Origin: Phytophthora quininea
Taxonomy: Eukaryota; Oomycota; Peronosporomycetes; Peronosporales; Peronosporaceae
NCBI GenBank assembly: GCA_011947345.1
Contig: JAAVTG010000532.1
Location: 1-22,078, forward strand
DNA length: 22,078 bases
Direction: 5' to 3'
Both the position numbers and the translations under genes were made by a program. The number at the start of each line of letters is the position of its first letter. Positions within the stretch are counted from its first letter, which is position 1. The notes beneath the pieces were generated by a model. That model had not been told where the DNA came from, ran no database searches, and worked only from the letters and a program-made list of their open reading frames with translations. Shown here in pieces: positions 9,891 to 17,166 of this stretch.

Positions 9891-10689
9891 CTACCGTAGG
9901 GCTCGACGATTCGGCAGGCAAGGGTTGGCAATGGGCCCGAAGCAACACCTACAGAGCAAGATCACGCGGTTGTTGAAGCGGAAGCCATGGTAGCGGTTCA
10001 GGTGTCTGATCATCAAGTTTCTTGAGTCGCTGACGAAATTGCACTGCCACACGTAGCAGAACACATCGTCCACGATGCGATCGTCTTGAAGGACTGGCAT
10101 GGTTTCAGGGATGGGGTACTTGGGTCGAGGACAGCGGGGAAGTCGATGTAGGCATGCAGATACACACTGCTGGCCTGGGATCCAGCGCGGGCGAACAAAA
10201 ATCACCCCGAAACATGACGATATCGCCTTTGTTAAGCTCGATCAGGTTTTGTGCCGACTGCAAGGCGACGCGGCAGTTCCAGCCGTAGCCGTAGAAATAG
10301 GTGCCGTCTTGAGTTGCGACGTAGACCGAGCCCGGCAAAGAGGTCACGTCCACGGACTCAGAGCCGGCAGGCAGCGGCAAGAACTCCCGGCGAACCAACT
10401 GATCCGGAGCACCTCCTGCCGTCTTCAAGAAGTGCCACTGGTTAGCAGTAGAATCCGGAAAGAAGGTCTTGTAGTAGCGCTTGAAGTATTGCGCCATTTC
10501 ACGTGACGCCTCGGCAGGAATGAGAGCTCTCTCGCGGTTCTCGTCACGAGTCTCACCGTCCCAAGTTTCATGGATCCAGTGCGTCTGCTGGTCGCGCGAT
10601 AGAGACCGCAGATAGTCGACGAGGCTGTCAGGGACCGCACGCTGCAGGACCACGTAGCCGCGAGAGTTCAGTTTGGCTCGAGCAAACAT
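9891..10689 (-). pseudogene. Oxygenase-like (double-stranded beta-helix) protein with C2H2 finger, frameshifted
   Basis: The frame opens at a good ATG (10689) with KLNSRGYVVLQRAVPDSLVDYLRSL, the usual start of a 2-oxoglutarate-oxygenase/phytanoyl-CoA-dioxygenase-like fold. It continues with QWHFLKTAGGAPDQLVRREFLPLP and LNKGDIVMFRGDF. A one-base shift near 10195 moves the conserved continuation (ARAGSQASSVYLHAYIDFPAVLDP) to another frame. A second shift near 10130 leads to PKYPIPETMPVLQDDR and a finger-like C-x4-C-x12-H-x4-H (FCYVWQCNF to RYHG, around 10058-9990). In related proteins I expect HAG after the GDxxxFRGD motif. Here it reads RAG, so a probable metal-binding His is lost as well. The fold assignment is by pattern only. 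No substrate can be named. Confidence 0.55.
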
Positions 10690-11265
10690 AGTGTGCGCGT
10701 AGAGGAGATGGTGTGCTTGGCTTGGAAAATTGGGGAATGAAAGCAGCTTATGTCCTGCAAGATTAACAGCGATACTTAACGCTTAGCTAGGAGGCCGATG
10801 CCTCGACATACTGTAGGGTATGCTCACACATCAACCACGGCAAATATGGAATGCGAAGTTTCCCGGTAAGAATGCGTTGCATTTTTTCAAAGTTGCCCTC
10901 ACATTCTGTGGCAATCTTCCCTCCTTCATTTCGTAGTGGTCTTGCTTCTCAGCTTCACACGCCAAAGAGCGCGCAGCGCGTTCACTAGTGCTGCCATGCT
11001 GTAACAAGTGCAACAAAATTCAAGTAAGACCAAAGGAACACTTCTTTTCATTTCTCAAAATAATATTGTACTTACGTGAATGCCAATTCAACGCAGGAAA
11101 ACCACATTGTTTCAGTTGCATTGCAAGGTTCCATTTTCATGCGTACCCACCGATTCCTGGATGAGCCTGAGTCTTATGAATGACACCCTTCGAGATTGAC
11201 GTTGAAGCTTCTCGTTGGAGTGTCCGATTTTTCATGAAAATGCCAAAACCGCGCCTATAGTGCGC
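10690..11265. other. No convincing gene; possible exon remnant
   Basis: On minus, 11000-10831 reads SERAARSLACEAEKQDHYEMKEG followed by LPQNVRATLKKCNAFLPG. It is preceded by a pyrimidine-rich tract ending in CAG that would serve as a splice acceptor. I do not recognise the peptide and see no matching upstream exon. The rest of the stretch shows nothing. Confidence 0.3.
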
Positions 11266-11266
11266 C

Positions 11267-11440
11267 GCATCCAAGCCAACGGGTGAGCAGGAGGCCACGA
11301 AGGCCGACGAGCAGAAGGTGCTGGCGCTGAAGGAGCACGCGCTGGACGTGGACAAGCAAAGCTGCTGGCGCTGGAGCAGCACCAGCTGGATGACGACACG
11401 CACGTCATCCGAAGGCAGCTAAGAAGTACGCGCGGCCGTT
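11267..11440 (+). pseudogene. Coiled-coil remnant of a NAM/Myb-like transposon-associated protein
   Basis: The plus strand reads SKPTGEQEATKADEQKVLAL and then KEHALDVDKQ. After a one-base shift near 11358 it continues with LLALEQHQLDDDTHVIRRQL before stopping. The heptad-like Leu/Glu/Lys pattern after a KPTG motif resembles the C-terminal coiled coil of NAM-associated or SANT-like proteins that often accompany plant and oomycete DNA transposons. No start codon or DNA-binding domain remains. GC-rich codon use contrasts with the AT-rich surroundings, which supports former coding function. Confidence 0.45.
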
Positions 11441-11937
11441 GAAGGAGGCGCTCAATCCGCGGCCAAGAACAACAACACATCCAAAAGCCCAGCACGTTTG
11501 CGACTTTGCAGACCAGTTGCGGCTCCAGTGGTAGATGAAATTACTCCACGAGGTGAAGATGGCAGATTCAACACTTTACGTTAAGCTATGTTATAGCAAC
11601 CAGCTAATAAAAGTTCCTGCGTTGTCGCTTACCGCGATCTCCGTTGCCTCTGCATCCCTCACGCTGCTTACTTTGCCCCAGCATGGTCCTGACCTGGTGG
11701 AACGAAGGCGAGCCCAGCTGTTCTAGCTAAATCCGCCCCGGTGAAGTGCTGTCAAACTAATTATTAGTGTCAACGTGGGACTTCCTGCTCACGTTCAAGC
11801 TGCGCGTGCGCGTGATGCTGAAGTGTTCGGTTGCTAGAGAAAATGCCAAACGGGCACTTTTGATACGAGTCATGTGTAGGTGGTCACAAATCAGTTAAGT
11901 CACGGTGCTTATCGAAGCTCACTCTTCAATTTGAACC
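11441..11937. other. No gene seen
   Basis: One 63-codon plus frame (11535-11726) has no recognisable feature. A TATA-like or other promoter motif for the gene starting at 11938 is not evident. Confidence 0.45.
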
Positions 11938-12666
11938 ATGCCTGGCAAGGCTAAAGACAAACCGGAAGCCAGTAGCAGCCGGGGCGCTAAGGTCAAGCCA
12001 ACAATGACCAAGTGTTCGTCCACCTCGCCACACAAAACCGACACAACTGCTGATTCACCGACACGCCAAACGCCTTATGAACGTCTCCGTCAGCTCCTGG
12101 CGGAGAAAACAACTAACACTAGACGCGTGACAACCGTCGAGGGTACGTCCAAGTAAGATTTCTTGCCATGCATTCCACAAAATGCCTCACCATTCGCGAA
12201 TTCGTTGCCAATTGCGTGCCTACAGAGCTACAGACTATCTTACGCAACACCGCTGAGCCACCCCAAAAGTTCACGATGAAAATGAAGTTGTTGTGGGCAT
12301 CTAACCACATGTACCAGAACTTCAAGCTAGCGAGACTGCATCTTATCGATGCTGCTTCGCCCGAGCCCTTGGAGGACTTGCTAAAAGTAAGTAGTTCCCA
12401 TGGTTTTGGTTGCACCACTGCTCTGAAGTTGCATGTTATCGTTTGTATCCTGGTTGTTTCGTGATTCGTACGACGAGAACCGTGACGAGATCGATTCGGT
12501 GCTGCTCACCGCGACAATGTGGGATACTGACTCTGCTTCGAATGAGCTACCGCCAGCGGGGAAGGTCATTGAAATTAATGGCTACTCCAGCTTGAAGCTG
12601 TTCCAAGAAAAATGCTGCCAAGTCACGGTCAAGCTTCGGGACTTGTCCTGGGACCCACACGCTTAG
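11938..12666 (+). CDS. Unrecognised protein, probably three exons
   Basis: An ATG at 11938 (context GAACCATGCC) opens a Lys/Ser/Thr-rich N-terminus (PGKAKDKPEASSSRGAKVKP; TPYERLRQLLAEKT). If GTACGT at 12143 is spliced to the CAG ending at 12225, the frame continues directly into LQTILRNTAEPPQKFTMKMK and LARLHLIDAASPEPLEDLLK. A textbook donor, GTAAGT, sits at 12387. Splicing to the AG at 12476-12477 keeps the frame into NRDEIDSVLLTATMWDTDSA and ends at the stop at 12664-12666 after KLRDLSWDPHA. This gives a protein of about 185 residues with a disordered basic N-terminus and an acidic/hydrophobic C-terminus. Alternatives: translation from the ATG at 12168 (HSTKCLTIREFVANCVPTE), or a frameshift instead of the second intron, since the open frame extends upstream to 12433. 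I recognise no family. Confidence 0.45.
12143..12225 (+). other. Candidate intron 1 of the 11938 gene
   Basis: GTACGT donor and TGCCTACAG acceptor, 83 nt. The exon phases match: one leftover base upstream, two downstream. Removing it joins the two open frames without a stop. Confidence 0.4.
12387..12477 (+). other. Candidate intron 2 of the 11938 gene
   Basis: Perfect GTAAGT donor at a codon boundary. The acceptor GACGAG at 12472-12477 preserves phase, giving 91 nt. The acceptor context is weak, because it lacks a strong pyrimidine tract right before AG. The AG at 12428 is an alternative but breaks the frame. Confidence 0.4.
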
Positions 12667-13074
12667 TAAAACATGAAGATCGTTGTCAAAGACTTAAAGA
12701 CTGCAGAAGTAGCGCTCCTGCTTTATCTGCATTTGTAGTTACAGCATGACGAAGTAGTCGGTAGCGCTTTATCAACGACAAGTTATTTAGCTTACTTTTA
12801 TTCTACTGCAAGTGTTGAGTAGTTGAATAGCTTCGACGTACTCTAATATGAAAGCTAACAATTCCGTATCCGGGCAACTTCCAGCCAACTAAACCTTTTC
12901 CTGCGCACTGTGCTGCATGAATTGCTATACTCAACCCCCAAATCGAGTTATCATAGTATCCTGACGCACTTCTATACCAAGATTCGTGCAGCTTGACTTT
13001 AATTCCCCATTTTGGCGACGACGCACGGCCTTTTTGATATTGGTGACGCTGGCACTTCTGCATGCAAATTTACT
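12667..13074. other. No convincing gene
   Basis: A minus reading (13030-12803: SSPKWGIKVKLHESWYRSAS; IHAAQCAGKGLVGWKLPG) has a protein-like composition but no start, domain or continuation that I recognise. It may be a relic exon. Confidence 0.3.
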
Positions 13075-14028
13075 ATGATGTTTGCCCATTTTTGCCCATT
13101 TTTACAACTAATGGGCATATACCCAAATCTTATTGAAGTACGGGAGCCGAAAAATCGAACAACTCCCTCATCAGCGATGTACGTCATTCCAGAAGTGGCC
13201 GCCCAGGAGCCGAAGCGAGCGGAGAAGCAGGTATGACATGGGCTGTATTGTGTTGACAGTGTGGACATGCACTAATTGAGGTTGTGGATAGATGACCAAG
13301 CCCAGAGGAACTCGAAATTACACGTACGCCGAGCAGTGCCTACTGCTTTCGGTCGTAGCAGACGAGTTGCCGGTGGCCCGGTCTGAATGGGATCGTGTTG
13401 CGATCGCATACAATACAGCCGCAGACAGCGCTTGGAAGCCGAGGGACGCGGGTAGCTTACGGAGGAAGTTCACTACGCTCTACTCGGCAGCACGGAAGGT
13501 GAAAGGGATGGAGCTGAACTCGCAGGAAAAGGCGGCTCTAGAACTACGGCGCAAGATCATCGAGCGTGCCAACTTGGCACGATTCCCCACCTGACGGAGC
13601 CAGCCAACGCGACCGACGGACAATCATCGACGCTGTCGCCTCCCCGTCAGGAGAATCAGTGGTGGAACATCAGACACATGAGGAAACTGAGCCGCCGCGT
13701 CGTGCTAGTTTGCTCCTCCGACGACAGTGAGTGTGATGACCAATGTCCAACAGCACCGGAGGAATCGTGTAGTTCGGTCGCGTCGCTCAGTATGGAGAGT
13801 GCTTCACAGCATCTGCATTCTCACTGTTCAGCAATCCAGCTGTTCCTCTGGTTCCAGCAGCGAGAAGAGCGCCAACTCACACGAGTCAAGGACGACCAGC
13901 ACCAACGACAGCTTAGAAGGGCAGCCAAGGAGCAGCAAAGAGAGATCGACATGCGCAACACAGAACGAAGACACAAAGAGCTGGTGGAATGCATTTCGTC
14001 GCTCAAGTACAGCATCTCAAAAGTTTAA
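13075..14028 (+). pseudogene. DUF6818 (Myb/SANT-like) protein, spliced; C-terminal coiled coil out of frame
   Basis: Exon 2 (13292-13594) begins KPRGTRNYTYAEQCLLLSVV and continues with VARSEWDRVAIAYN, then SLRRKFTTLYSAARKVKG. This is the DUF6818 domain common in oomycetes, a Myb/SANT-like fold thought to bind DNA. The domain's three helices with conserved Trp and the RRKF motif are all present. The upstream open frame (ATG at 13075 or 13078) ends AAQEPKRAEKQ and joins exon 2 in phase across a 61-nt intron. Exon 2 stops at 13592-13594 directly after a CCCC run. The tail expected for the family, a charged coiled coil (FLWFQQREERQLTRVKDDQ; RRAAKEQQREIDMRNTERRH), follows in a different frame at 13678-14028. 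A one-base indel in the C run, real or from sequencing, together with possibly a second shift, would separate domain and tail. The domain by itself is intact and could still be made. Confidence 0.7.
13231..13291 (+). other. Intron in the DUF6818 gene
   Basis: GTATGA donor after AAGCAG, a branch-point-like CACTAATTG at 13270-13278, and TGGATAG acceptor directly before ATG; 61 nt. Both flanking exons are open and in phase 0, and the size fits oomycete introns. Confidence 0.65.
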
Positions 14029-14358
14029 GAGGAACGCTGACAGGGACGATAATACACGTTGTTTAGATCTGATTTGCTCATTGTAGTGTGTGCAGCAACA
14101 GTCACCGCAAAGTAGAGAAGAGTGCTTGCTTGAAACAATGTTTAATAAACGGACAGGGTGGCACTGTGCACGGTTGAAACAAAGATTATTAAACGGACAG
14201 TGTGGTAGATGATGTGCTATTGGGGGCTTGAAGCTGGCAGCACGCCATTACGAGCATGTCAGTGTACCACGCGAGAACGATGTGCCATTTCCCAATTTCC
14301 TCTCGGAAGCACAAGCGATCAGACTCAACCCGAGCAAGGCAGCAGCAGCAGCCAACGC
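14029..14358 (+). other. Spacer upstream of histone H4 with direct repeats
   Basis: Contains two 32-bp direct repeats and an AATAAA (14144-14149) that may end the DUF6818 transcript. A plus frame from 14209 has the right phase to join the H4 exon after splicing. No TATA box is obvious. Confidence 0.4.
14130..14205 (+). repeat. Two 32-bp direct repeats, 44-bp period
   Basis: Copies lie at 14130-14161 and 14174-14205. Both start TTGAAACAA and end AAACGGACAG-GTGG, with a few mismatches in between. They sit about 220-300 bp before the H4 start codon and could be paired regulatory sites or a small local duplication. Confidence 0.7.
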
Positions 14359-14426
14359 GTACGTATGCTAATTCTACGACAAGTACTTCTGAGGTGAAAT
14401 CGTTCTCACACGTTTTTCTCGTTTAG
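14359..14426 (+). other. Candidate intron just upstream of the H4 start
   Basis: GTACGTATG donor, a branch-like GCTAATTC near 14367-14374, and the pyrimidine-rich acceptor TTTTTCTCGTTTAG immediately before the ATG; 68 nt. This is the same AG|ATG arrangement as in the DUF6818 gene. It may be a 5'-UTR intron. Confidence 0.5.
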
Positions 14427-14738
14427 ATGTCAGGCCGTGGGAAGGGCGCCAAAGGCGTTGGGAAGGGAGGTGCCAAGCGTCATCGCTACATTCTGCGTGA
14501 TAATCTCCAGGGCATTTCTCGCTCATCTATCCGTCGCCTAGCACGTCGTGCAGGAGTCATCCTCATGTCTGCGCTTGTGTATGAAGAGACGCGTGCTGTT
14601 CTAAAGGTGTTTGTAATTAACCTCGTTCGCGACGCGGTGGTTTACACGGAACATGCCAATCGGAAGACGATGACTACGATGGACGTCGTGTATGCTCTCA
14701 AACGTCAAGGCCGCACGCTGTATGGATTCGGCCATTGA
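14427..14738 (+). CDS. Divergent histone H4 variant
   Basis: Intact 103-codon frame of exactly canonical H4 length, beginning [20 protein letters not shown] and ending [13 protein letters not shown]4 pairs with H3 in the nucleosome core. The tail lysines 5, 8, 12 and 16 and Arg3 are kept (mature numbering). Compared with the canonical protein from memory, about 25 of 102 residues differ, very many for the most conserved histone. Lys20 is Tyr (14487-14489), Lys31 is Arg, Gly41 is Ala, Lys44-Arg45 are Ile-Leu (14559-14564), Glu63 is Ile and Lys77 is Asn (14658-14660). Lys79, Lys91, the EETR loop and the [17 protein letters not shown]-terminus are conserved. The frame without any lesion amid decayed genes suggests selection or recent arrival. 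An intron may lie directly before the ATG. Alternatives are a specialised variant, a decaying retrocopy that kept its frame by chance, or a transferred gene; a histone identity itself is certain. Confidence 0.95.
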   Translation: MSGRGKGAKGVGKGGAKRHRYILRDNLQGISRSSIRRLARRAGVILMSALVYEETRAVLKVFVINLVRDAVVYTEHANRKTMTTMDVVYALKRQGRTLYGFGH

Positions 14739-14786
14739 AATACGCGCAGCTAGCGTAGGTGGGAAGTAAGTCAGAAACAAATGGTT

Positions 14787-14813
14787 GAATTGGAAAATCA
14801 CTCCATCCAATTC
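14787..14813 (+). terminator. 8-bp hairpin downstream of H4
   Basis: Arms GAATTGGA (14787-14794) and TCCAATTC (14806-14813) pair perfectly around an 11-nt loop, about 50 nt after the H4 stop. It is not the classical animal histone 3' stem-loop (6-bp stem, 4-nt loop, GGC-rich). A role in 3'-end formation is only a possibility. Confidence 0.35.
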
Positions 14814-14911
14814 TTAATGAGACTATAAACTAGTATGACAGCATCTTCCGGGTCGATGTGGCGTCCTGGAGTAAACGTAAACTGTTTGAATTTCTAGAAT
14901 ATATTTGATAT

Positions 14912-15586
14912 TTAATCATCGTTATCATCGTTGCCGGATGGAACGTATGAGCTGCCATCAGCGTCTGACTGATCTGATCCACCACAAGTGTCTTCGTTGC
15001 TGACGTCGTTTTCTTCTTGATCATCTTCGCTATCGACACGACTGTTCTCTTCTTGATCATCTTCGCTGTCGACACGACTGTTCTCTTCTTGTTTTGCTTC
15101 TTCTACACTGCCTGTTATGACTCAATCCTTCGTCCAACGAATGCAGTCGCTTTCCAGTCGCTTGCTGTGTGTCACTGCTTTCTCCAGGTCCTCGCTTTCT
15201 TGGATCACCAGGAAAGTATTCACCGCTTGAAGTCGCGGCTGCTGCTGCGTCACGAGCTCTACGTTTTCCTGCCCTTCACGAACAACACCGGTGATCTGCT
15301 GGTCTTGTTCGTGCCATCTCGCGAGCCTACCATCGCGCACAGACCGATGCAATGCGTCAATCCAGGCATCATCTGCATTCTCTGCTGCTATGCGAGCATC
15401 AGCTACGGCCATATCCAGTTCTGCCACACGAGTTTCCTGTAGGCGACTAGCCATGCTCTCTTCGCCATCGCTTTCGTGCACGTCATTCAGTCGGCGTCGT
15501 GCAGCGAGGAGGTCCTGGACAGCCGCGGCCTCAGCATCAATTGCCCGCAGCCGAAGAGCAGCTGCATCCTCGTACTGCTTGTCCAT
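14912..15586 (-). pseudogene. Acidic-tailed helical protein, family member 1, with in-frame TGA
   Basis: From the ATG at 15586 a 154-residue Ala/Arg/Glu-rich, presumably helical segment runs (LRLRAIDAEAAAVQDLLAAR; VADARIAAENADDAWIDALH; EQDQQITGVVREGQENVEL). It reaches TGA at 15122-15124. The very same frame continues for 69 codons to TAA at 14912-14914. That part holds an exact duplication of a 12-residue unit (QEENSRVDSEDD) and the Asp-rich end SGNDDNDD. The tail thus looks like part of the same protein, with CGA changed to TGA or with stop read-through. The helical part resembles the two plus-strand genes at 16098 and 17167 in pattern (Ala-Glu-rich helix of about 20 residues, then a charged helix), and all three end in acidic Ser/Asp/Glu tails. 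I cannot name the family. Acidic tails of this kind occur in histone chaperones and other nuclear proteins, which is suggestive next to H4 but not evidence. Confidence 0.6.
15012..15091. repeat. 36-bp tandem repeat, 2.2 copies
   Basis: Units lie at 15012-15047 and 15048-15083 with one mismatch (CTATCG versus CTGTCG), then 8 more bases. On the minus strand each unit encodes the 12 residues QEENSRVDSEDD of the acidic tail. The unit length is a multiple of three, so copy number can vary without breaking the frame. Confidence 0.9.
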
Positions 15587-16097
15587 TGGGGACCTCCCTG
15601 CTGCGTGTCAGAATTGGAAATGAAAGTTGGCTTCTTACGTCCTCAACGGCGAGGTCGCTTTCGATCGATCTCCATTAGCAACATCTGTGCTATTTCTTCA
15701 AAACGGTACCAGAAATGCAGTGCAAAAATGAGATGGTTCTAAGTTTTGCGGCCCTCAGCGGCGAATAGTCGTGGTGGCGCTGAACTCCTCTGTCGTGCTG
15801 CTGTAAATGGGCTGTGAATGGATCCGTCTTGGTGCGTCTTGGGCGCCACCGCCGTCGCGCTGCTGTGAACGGAGCTACCGTGGTGCTATCGCGACCGTCA
15901 TACTGCTTCTAATGGGGCCATCGTCGGATGGCCGTCATGCCGCTTGAATTAACCATCCAATTTCTTATAAAAATCATACCAAGTGCTTCAATCTGTAAGT
16001 TCCACACACCAATCACTTTGATGTCACCAATACGGACCGACCGAGCCTGACAATCAACGGAAACCATGCAAGTTGCTCACAACCGAAACTACAAGAC
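15587..16097. other. Divergent intergenic region between family members 1 and 2, with degenerate repeats
   Basis: Bases 15770-15945 are built from variations on CTGTGAATGG and GCCGTCGTGCTGCT, a degenerate tandem array that recurs at 16795-16935. A TATA-like TATAAAAA at 15966-15973 lies 125-132 bp before the ATG of member 2. There is no gene. Confidence 0.55.
15966..15973 (+). promoter_or_regulatory. TATA-like box upstream of family member 2
   Basis: TATAAAAA in an AT-rich patch. It is followed by a leader with an out-of-frame ATG at 16066 before the presumed start at 16098. Sequence match only. Confidence 0.35.
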
Positions 16098-16593
16098 ATG
16101 GAGAACCTACCGGAGCTCGACCGCCGACAACAGCTCATTGCTGCAGAGAACCAGGCTTTTGAATATATGCTGGCCGCATACGATAATCTCCGCCAGATAC
16201 GGCAGACACACGATCCTACTAGTCGTGCCGTCCAGGCAGCAGCGTCGCGCTTAACACGGAGATTTCACACGCTTGACCAGGCCCGCCAACTAACGAATGA
16301 TGTGGACCTCATATGTGGTGATGCGTTCAGCATAATGCTTGCTGAGGAGAGCAGTCGTCGCCGCGAAGCACAAGCTGATCGGTTTACCGCATTCATGGAG
16401 CGGGTGTACAGCACCAACCGACGCGACCACCAGCAACGATTGTCCGGCGATCTATTGCTTCTGGTAGCCCAAATCGAGAACACCAAGCCGCAACCAGCCC
16501 AAGAACTTATGAGAGCGACGCCATGGAAGCCGCTGAAGTTATTGACCTGGGGGCAGTGATGACTCGGAAGACGACAGTGATATTGGAAACTGA
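16098..16593 (+). pseudogene. Acidic-tailed helical protein, family member 2, 3' end frameshifted
   Basis: From the ATG at 16098 the frame gives ENLPELDRRQQLIAAENQAF, then EYMLAAYDNLRQIRQTHDP and RRFHTLDQARQLTNDVDLIC, followed by a charged helical region. It runs to a stop at 16557-16559 (153 residues). The last ~15 residues of that frame look wrong for the family. A second frame gives YESDAMEAAEVIDLG from 16508. After a GGGGG run the third frame gives GSDDSEDDSDIGN and TGA at 16591-16593, the acidic tail seen in the other members. Two indels near 16505 and 16550, the latter at the G run, would therefore have removed the tail. The segment DQARQLTNDVDLICGDAF aligns with DLAREVTRDVDKVIGDTF of member 3, which ties the two genes together. 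An out-of-frame ATG at 16066 precedes the start. Confidence 0.6.
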
Positions 16594-17049
16594 AACTAGC
16601 AACAACCTACAAAGCGAGTAGAACTTGTCATCGGTGGCCATCTTAAGAATTAATGAGTTGGTTTTCTCTCTCTACTAAACATAACCTGGCTTGTAACTTT
16701 TCTAGACTTCGCACACTCAAGCCTCTCTAATCTGCTAGTCCGTCGTCTGGTGGATGCGTCCCCGCAATTGTCTTTGTTGTTGGGTATATCACAGCCGTCG
16801 TGCTGCAGGGCATGGCCATCGCGGTGCCCACCATGATCGTATTACTGTTGTGAACGGCCGTCGTGCTACTTCAAGCTGTCGTGCTACATTGTGCCAAAGC
16901 ATGCTGTGAATGGCCATCGTGTTGATGAGCACCATTACAGCGCAGCTGTAGCTATCAGGTGCTTTGAAGTGTAGATGACAATGCTGAGATCAGTGCACTA
17001 CATGTTTTCACGCTTGTAGACGTGGAACTATTGCCTCACACCGCACATT
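16594..17049. other. Intergenic region with second degenerate repeat array
   Basis: Bases 16795-16935 repeat the words GCCGTCGTGCT, CTGTGAATGGCCATCGTG and similar, matching the array at 15770-15945. No coding frame or promoter is convincing. Confidence 0.5.
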
Positions 17050-17166
17050 ATGGAACGGGATTCCATGTACCTCCATGGATGGATGTTGACAACGGAGCTG
17101 ATTGTACTCACACATTTACTTTGCATTGACATTGATATGAACCTAATAACGAAATCTCGCCCGCAG

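Noticed and set aside
14787..14813. Classical histone-mRNA stem-loop
   Set aside because: Arms and loop do not match the 6-bp stem/4-nt loop consensus, so it was listed only as a generic hairpin.
15017..15623. Plus-strand frames of 141 and 110 codons
   Set aside because: Antisense to family member 1, whose minus reading has a clear ATG, helical composition and in-frame tandem units.
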